A stretch of DNA of 32,600 nucleotides from Bacillota bacterium (GTDB lineage: Bacteria > Bacillota > Clostridia > Christensenellales > UBA1242). The stretch spans positions 1 through 32,600 of the forward strand of contig WQZR01000003.1 of assembly GCA_009780625.1 (NCBI GenBank). The letters are read 5' to 3'. The stretch's first letter is position 1. Each line of letters begins with the position of its first letter. The notes beneath the pieces were generated by a model. The model was not told where the DNA came from. It saw only the letters and a list, made by a program, of their open reading frames with translations, and did no database searches. Shown here piece by piece: positions 25,401 through 31,168 of the stretch. The position numbers were made by a program, and so were the translations under genes.

Positions 25401-26132
25401 AAAATCGTATCTGCCAGTTTGAATGCTTGGAGAAACAACCGAAACAGCAATTGGTGTTGTTCCTTCTTCATCTGAAAAACCAACAAGTCGTTGGCCAAAT
25501 TCACCAAAAGAAATATAAACTGCGTCTTTAACTTCGTGCCCCAAAACTCTTGGTGCTCTTGGGTTTGGAAGAAGATTTCTATTCGCATCTCTATCTAAGT
25601 TTGAAATCATAAAGAAGTTGTCTGCACCTGTTTCGAATTGAGCAGGTCTAGAACCAAATGTTGGTGCTCCACCAGGTGTTGCTGAAGGAATTTCGTATGA
25701 TACTCTGATGATTTCGTATTGCTCTCTGTAGGCATCTCTTTCTAGGTTTCTGTATTGAGTGTTTGGAACAACTGGACCGCCAGGAACGCGAATGATTGGG
25801 TTATCTCCACCGCTTGAAATTCTGAACCAGTTTAGATAATGCGGTTGTGGAAGCCCCATTGGTGTTCCGTCTGTTGGGTCGTAGTATTGCTTCATACCAA
25901 AACGTGCAAGGTTTGTGTTTGCACCAGTTGTTTCGGTGTTCATTCTAACCATTTGCGCCAAAAAAGTTCCAGTTGTTTGGTCTGTGCTTGGCGTGGTTGC
26001 AATTGCATCTCTTTTCATTGTTGGAACAAACGCAAAAACAGTACCTAAAGTGGCTGCTAGAACGATGACCATTAAACTAAAAACCCTTGAAATTCTTTTG
26101 CTTCTAAGGGTGGCTTTTTCTACGAAATTCAT
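16419..26132 (-). CDS. giant single-pass surface protein with Ig-like modules
   Basis: Protein of about 3,237 residues. The N-terminus has a basic region and a hydrophobic helix (about 17-36) with an Ala-Phe-Ala stretch, a likely signal peptide. The C-terminus has one membrane helix (AVVLIVVASILLVAGIFFF) and a short Arg/Lys tail, so the bulk is outside the cell, anchored without a sortase signal. Many sections end in the strand pattern of bacterial Ig-like modules, for example SGIYVFRITDTAGNVTYYYI, GRYTLVFRDLAGNTHR and GFYELTVTYSV. A Cys cluster spaced CX3CX4CX3C lies at 21939-21980. No catalytic motif is recognised. It may be an adhesin or surface-layer scaffold (inference). I chose the ATG at 26132 because TATAAT lies 15 bases upstream and the signal peptide then starts normally. 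Upstream in-frame codons lie in or before the promoter. Confidence 0.85.
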   Translation of the reverse strand: MNFVEKATLRSKRISRVFSLMVIVLAATLGTVFAFVPTMKRDAIATTPSTDQTTGTFLAQMVRMNTETTGANTNLARFGMKQYYDPTDGTPMGLPQPHYLNWFRISSGGDNPIIRVPGGPVVPNTQYRNLERDAYREQYEIIRVSYEIPSATPGGAPTFGSRPAQFETGADNFFMISNLDRDANRNLLPNPRAPRVLGHEVKDAVYISFGEFGQRLVGFSDEEGTTPIAVSVVSPSIQTGRYDFPLISPLLHYSYAQDDTEAEGFMISLMLPYAIPATNPQGLAMANPFSGAERRTVLMPDQLHLANTVHSVGEGSFATGGVQDRFAINNQGELVFWNSDIAGGAWDAVIVFNPAERPTQVSSFSLANNAIAVTSLLFGNPLDDDIVLTDIATGPCSDSTWILNDNRIMLNDNIVYNGDGTIQQLGIRRETLAHTTLPEGAYTIAIGAHIMADHDGNNFDNDGFQIHFNLVLESSFFGDGKAPTINGASLARDISGDKIGVMDIPGVEANDPPMLALSAYQFYGQTLEKPTISFDPNRFWVTIDTSHIDLRGFEQIFRWEIKLISPAPFANNLLVTRERRDSFGNLTGQRVETRTTYTGERLEICLENVGTYLIEYQTVIIDQSTGSMEYRPQVIAGADMRFLHLSSFGFEMMYTDRTTARDLPLYHVNGQFTLTNLLNSPSSGLHAGTQQQTQGANITEYMPNPNNNGTSFPNTWGNQANEWGFPSIPDPRNITPATFNAIMSRLTTGNTPGATGGEIPGGLVSTNQPPVDFNFVGSLANAGTITRNSQIYFMPFGRTEVLTSSFTRDRLFEQTGRYLVRIEFSHIYNLTLNNFRVEMGRKASTQWFAFEINTTNPTVSVRHAAETDPSEGTATWRPITSGTHTNKTVRIDIMEHSVFDIPPNFTFQQIALGSNNTNVPTHNMFQNVEGTQAWYQSTFGNSLGLAMFEKYGWFDGRFTRMFFAPDAALMGRTWLTDQEALGQARENFPQNGQFTQHNGHYVLTARFGTQGSTVPFDFYIDTQPIIIAPKQNTRGDTVPTPPVRESFASDAEFETALNRWREQSWTEFLRRFSAIDDKTFVTNNMVWFDFEDVKASGATVGVEFAFTPINQDLSIVSGDHEDALNAVVFGRQGLETNNSLRYGHWAREANQEIWVQARFMLENRQLSQNFIPYTTQSILATSGIYVFRITDTAGNVTYYYIILDRDIRPNTIILEDILDEHDADNPSNPLSVNLRGGDAPATHNVIWGTHKALELGDDDFITTNIGVKPVGYQDPAVNNPLLKRNALGSFMPVEETQGVRYFEAFIDISDETDMTYLLTKNIGVGFDDDAEEYRIMHSPNQFNSLDLPTRLAYGFGIGGATGTARTVPSTRDNLLAENLNPEKDCTVNCIGSVCAPECETVWAIVYRQGFTHRRSVSDAGFWLVEVKQNEGTFLFGARDVFGHNGTAGQINVNFDLAGVRIESQMETDNAAWYQGGRFPDLAGPTVTTSRDRAHVGVRDFGGGIVNDVPQPFEVETVTYTFNQIFAELGEPAALYSIGTPEFGVSNTLHINYLGAGRWTTPDTMLNPGSDEKTLEGRYTVSRRYTPEFESPIDIDGFETDEIERIWIFGIDRGRIIDVSQSIGQDNVLILQDAVVYSHLDMWEAANIELNTNFVPVAMQVLANKYGVVTASYFASVFHIIEEDTDYVLPPNYLNNPMRAIADFIEVLKLDIEGATRTSNQVELERLTSIDRRIKQLLSLIVIGGELDLNIQLSSGITSFNTYNMHPREREALIHSSSAPLSSNNQVVDIFSIIGEEDGSYRESTSTTNGGLFIAAEYAVLLRDRVDVNFVTFHDDHAIAREPFLSNRMRYAFEIDPVGPQARYFEGSEYGTPTTEAPRLNDQGPILYQVLNNQLIPTGQVEDGVVAIRPTPNTPEERYVSFAFDDPADRYSAQIDWNNVTVLHNGVSVTPLVEFRKIENSEGLGTHGGDNHRRRYFIKLDASREGDVFAITVRFTGDLDNYVRSTGEGFGEERYVLIIDNLRPEGNLTKLLQTDRFLFEFLNRADATHHLVVREDEQHFARDVIGVLNSETDDAVMLRSYSFVANRSHFFEHTRTNNVILNNSPLERLEERYSPRLDSYQIWIREVRESNAGNRDLSLFSILPDDDLEALAAVDGINLDRHPIFDPNNLDYKLIQYGPQHTLQSILTFYNWTDETNFEIIERDMAGNFRGFFIYVPNPEEATIGPSMSVSFYNEIPTSAAARQQTLNLTHSPAPRVVNAIYRPGDATRNFVVNNVSSPDKWFMVTVMDRTDPFYPTPTATNSRTFFSHGYLNKNDVMKHAEEYIQEQLTGTGRVDTIAGSSYSLTIHNRNNPEQNLRVIFHFAGAFVDIDNVNPEGQPIVIGILGSAFNASTTITHTLHRYVNNVRQPNPILTDNSTPAQTIAFEQGQVARFTLTAGVYRLWYVDNFGRTDTKAITNLTASRQHFDGAINVPHPTGPLYATQNLRYRYNPQLHTVTIQERNLITGGSWVTMNPANFTTSVDPAGTGLRVISFNERVNVRIEIRILLNSTILENSTTIGPVIYDSTFPELEAWTAGGENTTVAKQSFTADGELITHFARLTYETAPGNPFGFILTAVEEQVNPITGLSVHQNMGQISSGTPFERLHSIYHLTFTSNLGFTRNYTIIIEEQDARLFWAIDSRGNRIETSPIFGDEVVIMNENPRIITRFFTIDTNPTIQINPIHQNNVTFSLFHTLTSGQGLPTDALRRLRFEITATGDSTVRQFADIYVIRPTTTLSGLNRENPNEFHFGVGRTIQATNDITNTDPAQAHSLITFTSRSTDASTSSFYGNLNFDDIYYEGRLVQTVGRSDVSQLNSAGSARVRLSEPGRYTLVFRDLAGNTHRIASGGVTTTQIAFYVLTEAMLSAESTNFNSANAEHGAALRNMVYENSVRLTATHAHRFSAISMKAMLNGEEAFESSELQPHILNLTRPGFYELTVTYSVPNASPPVQNRETRYTFFIIDPSIARLGIDYAFMQSRANVEIVSGLRFATLNPNEIGRPILDELFAVTHNRNQIQLSSFDRTPDRNGMLSDGRYSFTVRASFGTASEPSLRTNTEYTFRVFISNENPLIQTSQPWATKTNDPFTISFNPSFIYHRNGTVFIEVFRQPDQGGERVLIERVEVNSESPDRTEHIENLGAFNSIYIVQVVTPEGFILMRNMVFIGEPLNTVAVVLIVVASILLVAGIFFFVRLRYKMKVR

Positions 26133-26147
26133 CTCTTTTTTTACCTT

Positions 26148-26153
26148 ATTATA
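26148..26153 (-). promoter_or_regulatory. -10 of the giant surface protein gene
   Basis: TATAAT on the minus strand, 15 bases before the ATG at 26132. The short leader holds AAGG and an A-rich stretch but no strong ribosome site. Confidence 0.45.
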
Positions 26154-26293
26154 TATCATTTTAATTGCTGTTGAAATTTTACCAATTTTACCCTTTTTAT
26201 TAAAATAAAAACTCCCGTTTTTCGACACTATTTTTCGTTCTTTTTGCTTATTTTAGTTTGAGGAAATGGAGTGGTTTATATGCAAAAAATATG

Positions 26294-26302
26294 TGTTATA
26301 AT
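26294..26302 (+). promoter_or_regulatory. extended -10 for the HD hydrolase gene, predicted leaderless
   Basis: TGTTATAAT ends six bases before the ATG at 26309, which is also where homology to the HD family begins. Confidence 0.55.
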
Positions 26303-26308
26303 CAAACC

Positions 26309-26863
26309 ATGAAAGAACAAAAAATTGATTTAGAAAAAGCACTATATTTTGCAAAAATAAAACACGAAGGTCAGACCAGACAAGGGGGAGAACCATATGT
26401 AACTCACCCTATTCGAGTGGCTGAAATAATCAAAGAAAACAAGGTTGGAGCGAAGTATCACGACGAACTTATTGCCGCAGCTCTTCTTCATGACACTATG
26501 GAAGACACCGAAACATCGTATCAAGAATTAAAGAGAAATTTTGGAGAAATGGTTGCTTCACTTGTTCTAGAACTGACAGACCCAAAGTATACACAGAGAT
26601 ATCTTGGCAAAAAAGAATATATGACCAAAAAGATGGGGCAGATGACGTCTTATGTTTTGACGCTTAAACTTGCTGACAGGCTTGATAATCTTAGAGACAT
26701 GAAGAATGCAACAGAAGAGTTTAGACAAAGACAACTTACAGACACGAGATATATTCTTGAAAACCTTGATGTTGAATATACAAACAGCCAACAAAAACTT
26801 GTTGCATTGGTTAGGGAAGAACTTGCAAAATATGAAGTGGGTGGCAAAGGCATTCACGCTTAA
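26309..26863 (+). CDS. standalone RelA/SpoT-type HD hydrolase (small alarmone hydrolase)
   Basis: Protein of 184 residues consisting of only the HD domain of RelA/SpoT enzymes. Motifs: QTRQGGEPYVTHPIRVA (22-38), the His-Asp pair with following Glu-Asp in ALLHDTMEDT (58-67) and LKLADRLDNLRDM (119-131). Metal ligands expected of an active hydrolase (H33, H61, D62, D123) are present. No synthetase, TGS or ACT domain follows. Family members (MESH1 and bacterial small alarmone hydrolases) remove the 3'-diphosphate from (p)ppGpp, and some act on related nucleotides. The start was set by the -10 position. An upstream GTG or ATG in frame would lie before the promoter. It shares a bidirectional terminator with virD4. 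Confidence 0.88.
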   Translation: MKEQKIDLEKALYFAKIKHEGQTRQGGEPYVTHPIRVAEIIKENKVGAKYHDELIAAALLHDTMEDTETSYQELKRNFGEMVASLVLELTDPKYTQRYLGKKEYMTKKMGQMTSYVLTLKLADRLDNLRDMKNATEEFRQRQLTDTRYILENLDVEYTNSQQKLVALVREELAKYEVGGKGIHA

Positions 26864-26867
26864 TAGA

Positions 26868-26897
26868 ATAAAAAAGACGCGGTTGCGTCTTTTTGTT
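26868..26897. terminator. bidirectional intrinsic terminator
   Basis: AAAAAGACGC (26871-26880) pairs with GCGTCTTTTT (26885-26894) around GGTT. It lies between the HD hydrolase gene and the convergent virD4-like gene. Confidence 0.92.
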
Positions 26898-26900
26898 TTT

Positions 26901-28973
26901 TTAGAAGTCGTCGTCAAAGATGGACCTTGTGTTTGGAGCGCCGCCTCCACCAGAATTACCCGAACGCATTTTGATATAGCCTTGCATTCCGTATCTAACT
27001 TTGTCTACGTCTAGATATTTTGCTGGTCTGAATTCTGTTGCTAGAGCGTTTCCAATTTCATACACAGATTTAGCAAATGCTGTGAAGGTTAGTTTTGTGA
27101 AGAATGGAGGAGTTTTGTCCATAAGAATAACTGCGCTTTGCTTTTCAAGCTGACGAAGTTGTTCTGGGAAGATAAGTGGACGAGATTGATAGTTTTCACT
27201 TTCTGTTCTGCTTCGTTGGAAACCACCTTTTCCGTCTGGGTTTCTTGAAACAGAGTCGTTTTCAACCCTTGCAACCGTTGTTCCGCACTTATCAGAGAAC
27301 TCTTTAACTGTTTTGTCGTCTCCAGAACCGATAAACACGTGAATGTTGCAGTTGGTTTTAATAATTTCCGCTGGGTTTTGCTCATATTTTGCAGCCAACT
27401 GCATATATGACTGAAGAACTAAGTGGAAAATGATACGTCTAGAACGTGCAACCGTGATGTATGTGTCCATACCTTCAATTTTAGGTAAGTTTGCAAACTC
27501 GTCCAAAATGAAGTGACAGTCTTGTTTAAGTGCCTGGTTGTGGTTTTTGTTTGCAAGTTCAACAAGCTCTTTATATAACTGCGAAATCGCCATAGAAGCA
27601 ATTCTGTGCATTGTGATTTTTTCGTCTGGAAGCATCAAGAATAGGGCAGTGTATTTGTCGTCGAATGTTCTAAAGTCGATTTCGTCTCCAGATGTTACGT
27701 ATGCAATACCAGGGTCAGCCATGAAGGAAATGTTTGTTCCCATAACCGAGATATATGACGCTCTTGTTGCATCTGGTGCGTTTAGAACTGTGCTTGCAAG
27801 TTCTGTCACTTTAAATTGTTCGCTTCTGCCTTCAAGATATTTTTTTGTTGTTGCAAATGGGTCGTCGCCTGGGTCTTTGTGGTTGACGATTGTATAGAAG
27901 TTAAACAGGTTGAATTTTTCTTTTGTCATGCCTAGTTCTGGATATTTTAAATCTTCAACCATGGCAAACATAACTGCCTTACAAAAGTCTCTAGCCCCGG
28001 TGTTCCACATCTTTTCTTTGTCACTTCCGTCTGGAATAATGACCAAACAAATGTCGTTAACGTCTGTTGCAATATCTGCTGTCAGAGCTTGTTGCACACC
28101 GCGTTTTGCGTCTTGAACTTGCTCCCATGATGGATATGCACCTCTATCGAGTTCATACCACGTTCCAGAGAACTGAGATTCTGGGGCAAATTTAAGTTTG
28201 AAATCTCTTGGGTGTCCGGCTGTGTGTTTTTTGATTTCGTCGTCGATTTTTAAGAAACGCATATAGTTTCTATAAACCCTTGCAAGTGGGTTCCAACGGT
28301 CGCTCTTAAATGGTTCACGCAGGTTGAAAGCAACGCAACGATAGCCGCGTCTTCTTAGTTTTTCAGAGTGAGAGTCATAAAGTTCACCCTTAACGTCTCC
28401 AACAACCATAGATGGTTTTTTTGGAAGTTCAGCAAGAACTTGAATGGTAGGGGAGATATACGCCTGTGTTTTACCCGAACCAGTGTTTCCGATAATCATT
28501 GTGTGAATAGGAGCACCAAGACAAACGTTGATGTCTCTTCCGTTTGCTTGAAGTTCTGCTTTAACAAGAATTCCGCTGCCTTTATATGGCTCGCCTTGCC
28601 AGTCTCTTTTTGAGCCTAAATCTAGTTGACCAAGCTTTGAATATGAGGTGTATGCAAACATTCTTCTAAGGTCGGCGTCTTCTAGCAATTTACCTTCGAA
28701 GAATTGTTTTTCTTCGTCGCTTCTTTCGCCATATTTTGTTTTCTTTCTATATTCGTATCCTGCCCCAGATTGCGTCATCATCTTATAGCCTAAGCCGCCA
28801 GAAAAGCCAATAAACGCTCCAAGCCCAGCTGACAGAAGAAAATCGATGTCTCCAAGTTCTGGAATAATCGTTGGAAGCACGACTGCAGTCAAAATTCCAA
28901 GGACTAAACCAATCCCTGTCATTAGGAAGACGTCGCTCCAAAAGCGTCTTTTTTTATCTTGCTTTCTCGCCAT
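26901..28973 (-). CDS. virD4: VirD4/TraG-type type IV coupling ATPase
   Basis: Protein of 690 residues. Two N-terminal membrane helices (about 13-38 and 45-66) anchor a cytoplasmic ATPase with Walker A GNTGSGKT (162-169), GDVKGELY (194-201), and Walker B FILDEFANLPKI (490-501), followed by ARSRRIIFHLVLQSYMQL, the conserved TraG/VirD4 block. These hexameric ATPases bring substrates (DNA-relaxase or proteins) to a type IV secretion channel. The end has a Gly-rich stretch and an acidic tail (DDDF). GAGGG lies eight bases before the ATG. An insert with conserved-looking charged stretches occupies about 240-330 as in Gram-positive ICE homologues. No relaxase is seen in the window, so DNA transfer versus protein export cannot be decided. 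Confidence 0.93.
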   Translation of the reverse strand: MARKQDKKRRFWSDVFLMTGIGLVLGILTAVVLPTIIPELGDIDFLLSAGLGAFIGFSGGLGYKMMTQSGAGYEYRKKTKYGERSDEEKQFFEGKLLEDADLRRMFAYTSYSKLGQLDLGSKRDWQGEPYKGSGILVKAELQANGRDINVCLGAPIHTMIIGNTGSGKTQAYISPTIQVLAELPKKPSMVVGDVKGELYDSHSEKLRRRGYRCVAFNLREPFKSDRWNPLARVYRNYMRFLKIDDEIKKHTAGHPRDFKLKFAPESQFSGTWYELDRGAYPSWEQVQDAKRGVQQALTADIATDVNDICLVIIPDGSDKEKMWNTGARDFCKAVMFAMVEDLKYPELGMTKEKFNLFNFYTIVNHKDPGDDPFATTKKYLEGRSEQFKVTELASTVLNAPDATRASYISVMGTNISFMADPGIAYVTSGDEIDFRTFDDKYTALFLMLPDEKITMHRIASMAISQLYKELVELANKNHNQALKQDCHFILDEFANLPKIEGMDTYITVARSRRIIFHLVLQSYMQLAAKYEQNPAEIIKTNCNIHVFIGSGDDKTVKEFSDKCGTTVARVENDSVSRNPDGKGGFQRSRTESENYQSRPLIFPEQLRQLEKQSAVILMDKTPPFFTKLTFTAFAKSVYEIGNALATEFRPAKYLDVDKVRYGMQGYIKMRSGNSGGGGAPNTRSIFDDDF

Positions 28974-28990
28974 AGAAAAACCCTCACTTA

Positions 28991-29001
28991 AGTATGTTAT
29001 A
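28991..29001 (-). promoter_or_regulatory. probable -10 of virD4
   Basis: On the minus strand TATAAC and CATACT overlap (29001-28991), about 17-25 bases before the ATG at 28973. The leader contains GAGGG. No good -35. Confidence 0.35.
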
Positions 29002-29037
29002 TTTATTACCCTTATTATTACATTTTAGAAGGTAGAG

Positions 29038-29075
29038 ACAAAATAAAAAACGCCCGTAGGCGTCTTTATTTTGTG
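29038..29075 (-). terminator. terminator of the minus-strand pilin-like gene
   Basis: ACGCC (29050-29054) pairs with GGCGT (29059-29063) around CGTA. The stem is prolonged by ACAAAATAAA/TTTATTTTGT pairing on the outside. It separates this gene from virD4. Confidence 0.8.
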
Positions 29076-29084
29076 ACTGATAGT

Positions 29085-29465
29085 TTATGGCAAGAAGAAG
29101 TTGATTATGAATCCAACGCCTGTGTCGCCTTTTGAAATCTCTTCGATTGGTTTGTCAGGAAGTCTGAAACCAATGTTTAGAATCAGAGACAATACAACGA
29201 TTGCACCAATACCAACTAGAGCCCAAATTAGACGCTTTTTAGCTTCATCACGTTTCTCAGCATCTTCTGCTCTTGCAAGGTTTACACCAAGAATAACGCA
29301 GTATACCGTTCCACCAAGTCCAACTGCAATCATCAGAACAAGTGTAACCATTGACGTAACGTTACTTAGTTCCTTAACCCACTCGTCAGGTGACCCTGGA
29401 CCAGCTGCCGCTATTTGTCCAATTCCAAGTGCCCATGCGTTTAATGTTGCTAACATATTTTGCAT
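29085..29465 (-). CDS. VirB2/TrbC-like pilin-type membrane protein, copy 1
   Basis: Protein of 126 residues. A short hydrophobic N-terminus and a linker lead to two membrane helices (about 38-62 and 78-98) joined by the charged loop ARAEDAEKRDEAKKRL. The pattern (helix, GGTVY, charged hairpin with AKKRLIWALVGIGA, helix) is that of the type IV secretion pilin family related to VirB2/TrbC, which forms the pilus or a channel-lining subunit. I chose the ATG at 29465 because AAAGGAG lies close upstream. An earlier start would place the site inside the gene. It is highly similar over its core to the divergent gene at 29734. Together with virD4 and the VirB6-like gene it marks a type IV secretion locus. 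Confidence 0.75.
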   Translation of the reverse strand: MQNMLATLNAWALGIGQIAAAGPGSPDEWVKELSNVTSMVTLVLMIAVGLGGTVYCVILGVNLARAEDAEKRDEAKKRLIWALVGIGAIVVLSLILNIGFRLPDKPIEEISKGDTGVGFIINFFLP

Positions 29466-29531
29466 AATTTTTCTCTCCTTTAAATTCGAGCACTGGAACA
29501 GCACTCTTTGTTTATGGTTATAATTTAACAT

Positions 29532-29733
29532 TTCAATTTCATAAACGCAAACAAATTTCGCTATTTTACGCAGTATTTTTTAAATGCCAGATAAGCAAAT
29601 TCTGGGAAAACTGAGGTTTTTTGCGGGTTTTTATATACCTTATATATATAAGAGCCGCGGGACGCCCGAGGGCGGCGTCCCCTACGATATAACATCGTGA
29701 ATAAAATTTCTTTGTCGGCAAAAACTACAACAT
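29532..29733. promoter_or_regulatory. divergent regulatory region between the two pilin-like genes
   Basis: About 200 bp, AT-rich. It holds a TATAAC-like -10 for the minus gene near 29520-29530, a 14-bp palindrome CTTATATATATAAG near 29640-29653, the REP-like hairpin (29655-29685) and a small hairpin ACGAT-ATAAC-ATCGT (29684-29698). The plus-strand promoter is not clear. No reading frame here looks coding. Confidence 0.35.
29655..29685 (-). repeat. REP-like palindromic repeat, second copy
   Basis: Read on the minus strand it has the same GTAGGGG ... CCCGC ends as the copy at 10340. The stem GGGACGCC (29659-29666) pairs with GGCGTCCC (29674-29681), loop of seven. The stem bases differ from the first copy but stay paired. 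No T run follows on either side, so it is not a simple terminator. It is strikingly GC-rich in an AT-rich region. Confidence 0.7.
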
Positions 29734-30129
29734 ATGAAAATGTTTCTAGCTAAGTTTAATATGTTTCAGTTGGCTGCTGCGGGTGGTGTTGGCGACGCGG
29801 GTGTGAACCCTTTTGAAAACATGGAGTGGCTCCTCACGTTGACTCAAGTTGTAAATTCGATTACGCTTATTCTGATGATTGCGGTTGGAATGGGTGGGAC
29901 GGTGTATGCGGTTATTCTTGGTGTGAACCTTGCGAGGGCAGAAGATGCGGAAAGAAGGGAAGAGGCAAAGAAGCGTCTCATTTGGGCGCTTGTGGGAATT
30001 GGTGCAATTTTTGTTTTGATTGTTCTAATTAACATTGCCTTTGGAAATCCAGACGTTGATGCAATGGGGAACATTGTTCCCGGTTCCGCAGGCTTCTTAA
30101 TCAATTGGATTATAGGGAATAATCAGTAA
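29734..30129 (+). CDS. VirB2/TrbC-like pilin-type membrane protein, copy 2
   Basis: Protein of 131 residues, paralogue of the gene at 29085. The core is nearly identical: LMIAVGMGGTVYAVILGVNL, then ARAEDAERREEAKKRL, then IWALVGIGAIFVLIVLIN. The N- and C-terminal parts differ, with an extra Gly-rich stretch before the first helix and an Asn/Gly-rich end. Role as for copy 1: a small two-helix subunit of a type IV secretion system. The start is uncertain (ATG at 29734 or 29740), and no Shine-Dalgarno sequence is visible. The divergent pair suggests a duplication with inversion. Different termini could mean pilus subunits with different surfaces or different partners. Confidence 0.75.
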   Translation: MKMFLAKFNMFQLAAAGGVGDAGVNPFENMEWLLTLTQVVNSITLILMIAVGMGGTVYAVILGVNLARAEDAERREEAKKRLIWALVGIGAIFVLIVLINIAFGNPDVDAMGNIVPGSAGFLINWIIGNNQ

Positions 30130-30154
30130 GTTAACACCAACGCGGAATTTGTAG

Positions 30155-30160
30155 TATAAT
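30155..30160 (+). promoter_or_regulatory. -10 of the CDF gene, predicted leaderless
   Basis: TATAAT ends five bases before the ATG at 30166. It lies in the 36-bp gap after the pilin-like gene, so the transporter has its own promoter. Confidence 0.5.
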
Positions 30161-30165
30161 GGGGA

Positions 30166-31083
30166 ATGAGCAAAAGTTGGTTTTCCAAGGGTGATGAGAA
30201 CGCCCGTATTGTTATAAGGATTTCTTTAATCACAATTGTGATTAATCTTTTGCTGGTTATTTCTAAATCGATTTTAGGCGCAATGTTTGGAAACCTTTCA
30301 GTTTTGTCTGATGCCATTCACTCTGGCTCGGACTTGTTTACGTCTTTTTTGATTATTGCTGCTGTGTTTCTTTCCAGCCCAAAACGAGACAATCAATATA
30401 ACTATGGTCGCGAAAAAGTGGAGCCGCTGGTGGTTCTGTTTCTTGCACTCATCATTGGAGGGGTTGGAATATTTTTAGGTTGGGAAGGAATTCAGGGGCT
30501 CATATCGCCAGAACCTGCAGAACTAAACTTCTATCTTATAGCCGTGACTGTGCTTTCGATTTTAGTCAAGGAAGGAATGTTTTGGTATGAAATGCACTAT
30601 GCTAAAAAAATAAATTCTGCCATGTTGAAGGCAGACGCTTGGCACAGCAGGTCGGACAGTTTGGCATCAGTTGCAGTTTTGATTGGTTTGATTTGTAGCA
30701 CCTTTATGGAGACAGACATCATTGAAAGCATTGCCGTTTTGGTTGTTGCTCTCTTTATTTTGAAGGTTGCGTTCGACATTGCAAAACCATCAATTGGACA
30801 ATTGCTCGATAAGTCTGCGGGTGAAGAGGCAGGCAAAGAGATTAGGAAAATTGTTTTGGAAATCGAAGGCGTTAAGGGAATCGACGTTTTAAACACACGA
30901 CTTTTTGGAAACAAGATTTATGTTGATATTGAAGTTTCAGCGGACGGTGCACTGACTTTGGAGGAGTCTCATAAGATTGCTCATGAAGTTCACGACACGC
31001 TTGAAGCGCACGAAGAGCTGCGAATTAAGCATGCCCAAGTTCATGTCAACCCAATTAAAGAAGAGCCAATTTGCAAGAACTAG
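30166..31083 (+). CDS. cation diffusion facilitator family metal transporter
   Basis: Protein of 305 residues. Six membrane helices precede a cytoplasmic domain of about 85 residues. The two intramembrane metal-site motifs are intact: SDAIHSGSD (D49, H52, D56) in helix 2 and ADAWHSRSD (D157, H160, D164) in helix 5. The C-terminal domain (EIEGVKGIDVLNTRLFGNKIYVDIEVS ... KHAQVHVNP) has the ferredoxin-like fold with late His residues. CDF proteins export Zn2+, Mn2+, Fe2+ or Co2+ by proton antiport. The D-H / D-H ligand set would fit several metals. Its location between secretion genes is odd, and there is no sign of a functional link beyond proximity. The start follows from the -10 position. Confidence 0.92.
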   Translation: MSKSWFSKGDENARIVIRISLITIVINLLLVISKSILGAMFGNLSVLSDAIHSGSDLFTSFLIIAAVFLSSPKRDNQYNYGREKVEPLVVLFLALIIGGVGIFLGWEGIQGLISPEPAELNFYLIAVTVLSILVKEGMFWYEMHYAKKINSAMLKADAWHSRSDSLASVAVLIGLICSTFMETDIIESIAVLVVALFILKVAFDIAKPSIGQLLDKSAGEEAGKEIRKIVLEIEGVKGIDVLNTRLFGNKIYVDIEVSADGALTLEESHKIAHEVHDTLEAHEELRIKHAQVHVNPIKEEPICKN

Positions 31084-31168
31084 GTTAAATCGTTTGGAAA
31101 TATTTTCCTGTTTTGTTAAAATCGGAATTACTATATTTCGACAAATTTTGACAAGGGAAGAGTGAGTG

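Noticed and set aside
29101-29523. A 140-residue plus-strand frame opposite the first pilin-like gene
   Set aside because: Antisense to a gene with a strong paralogue and a clear ribosome site. A similar shadow lies opposite the second copy, as expected from their DNA similarity.
29655-29698. Rho-independent terminator between the pilin-like genes
   Set aside because: The hairpin is strong but has no T run on either side, and its ends match the copy at 10340, so it fits a repeat better.
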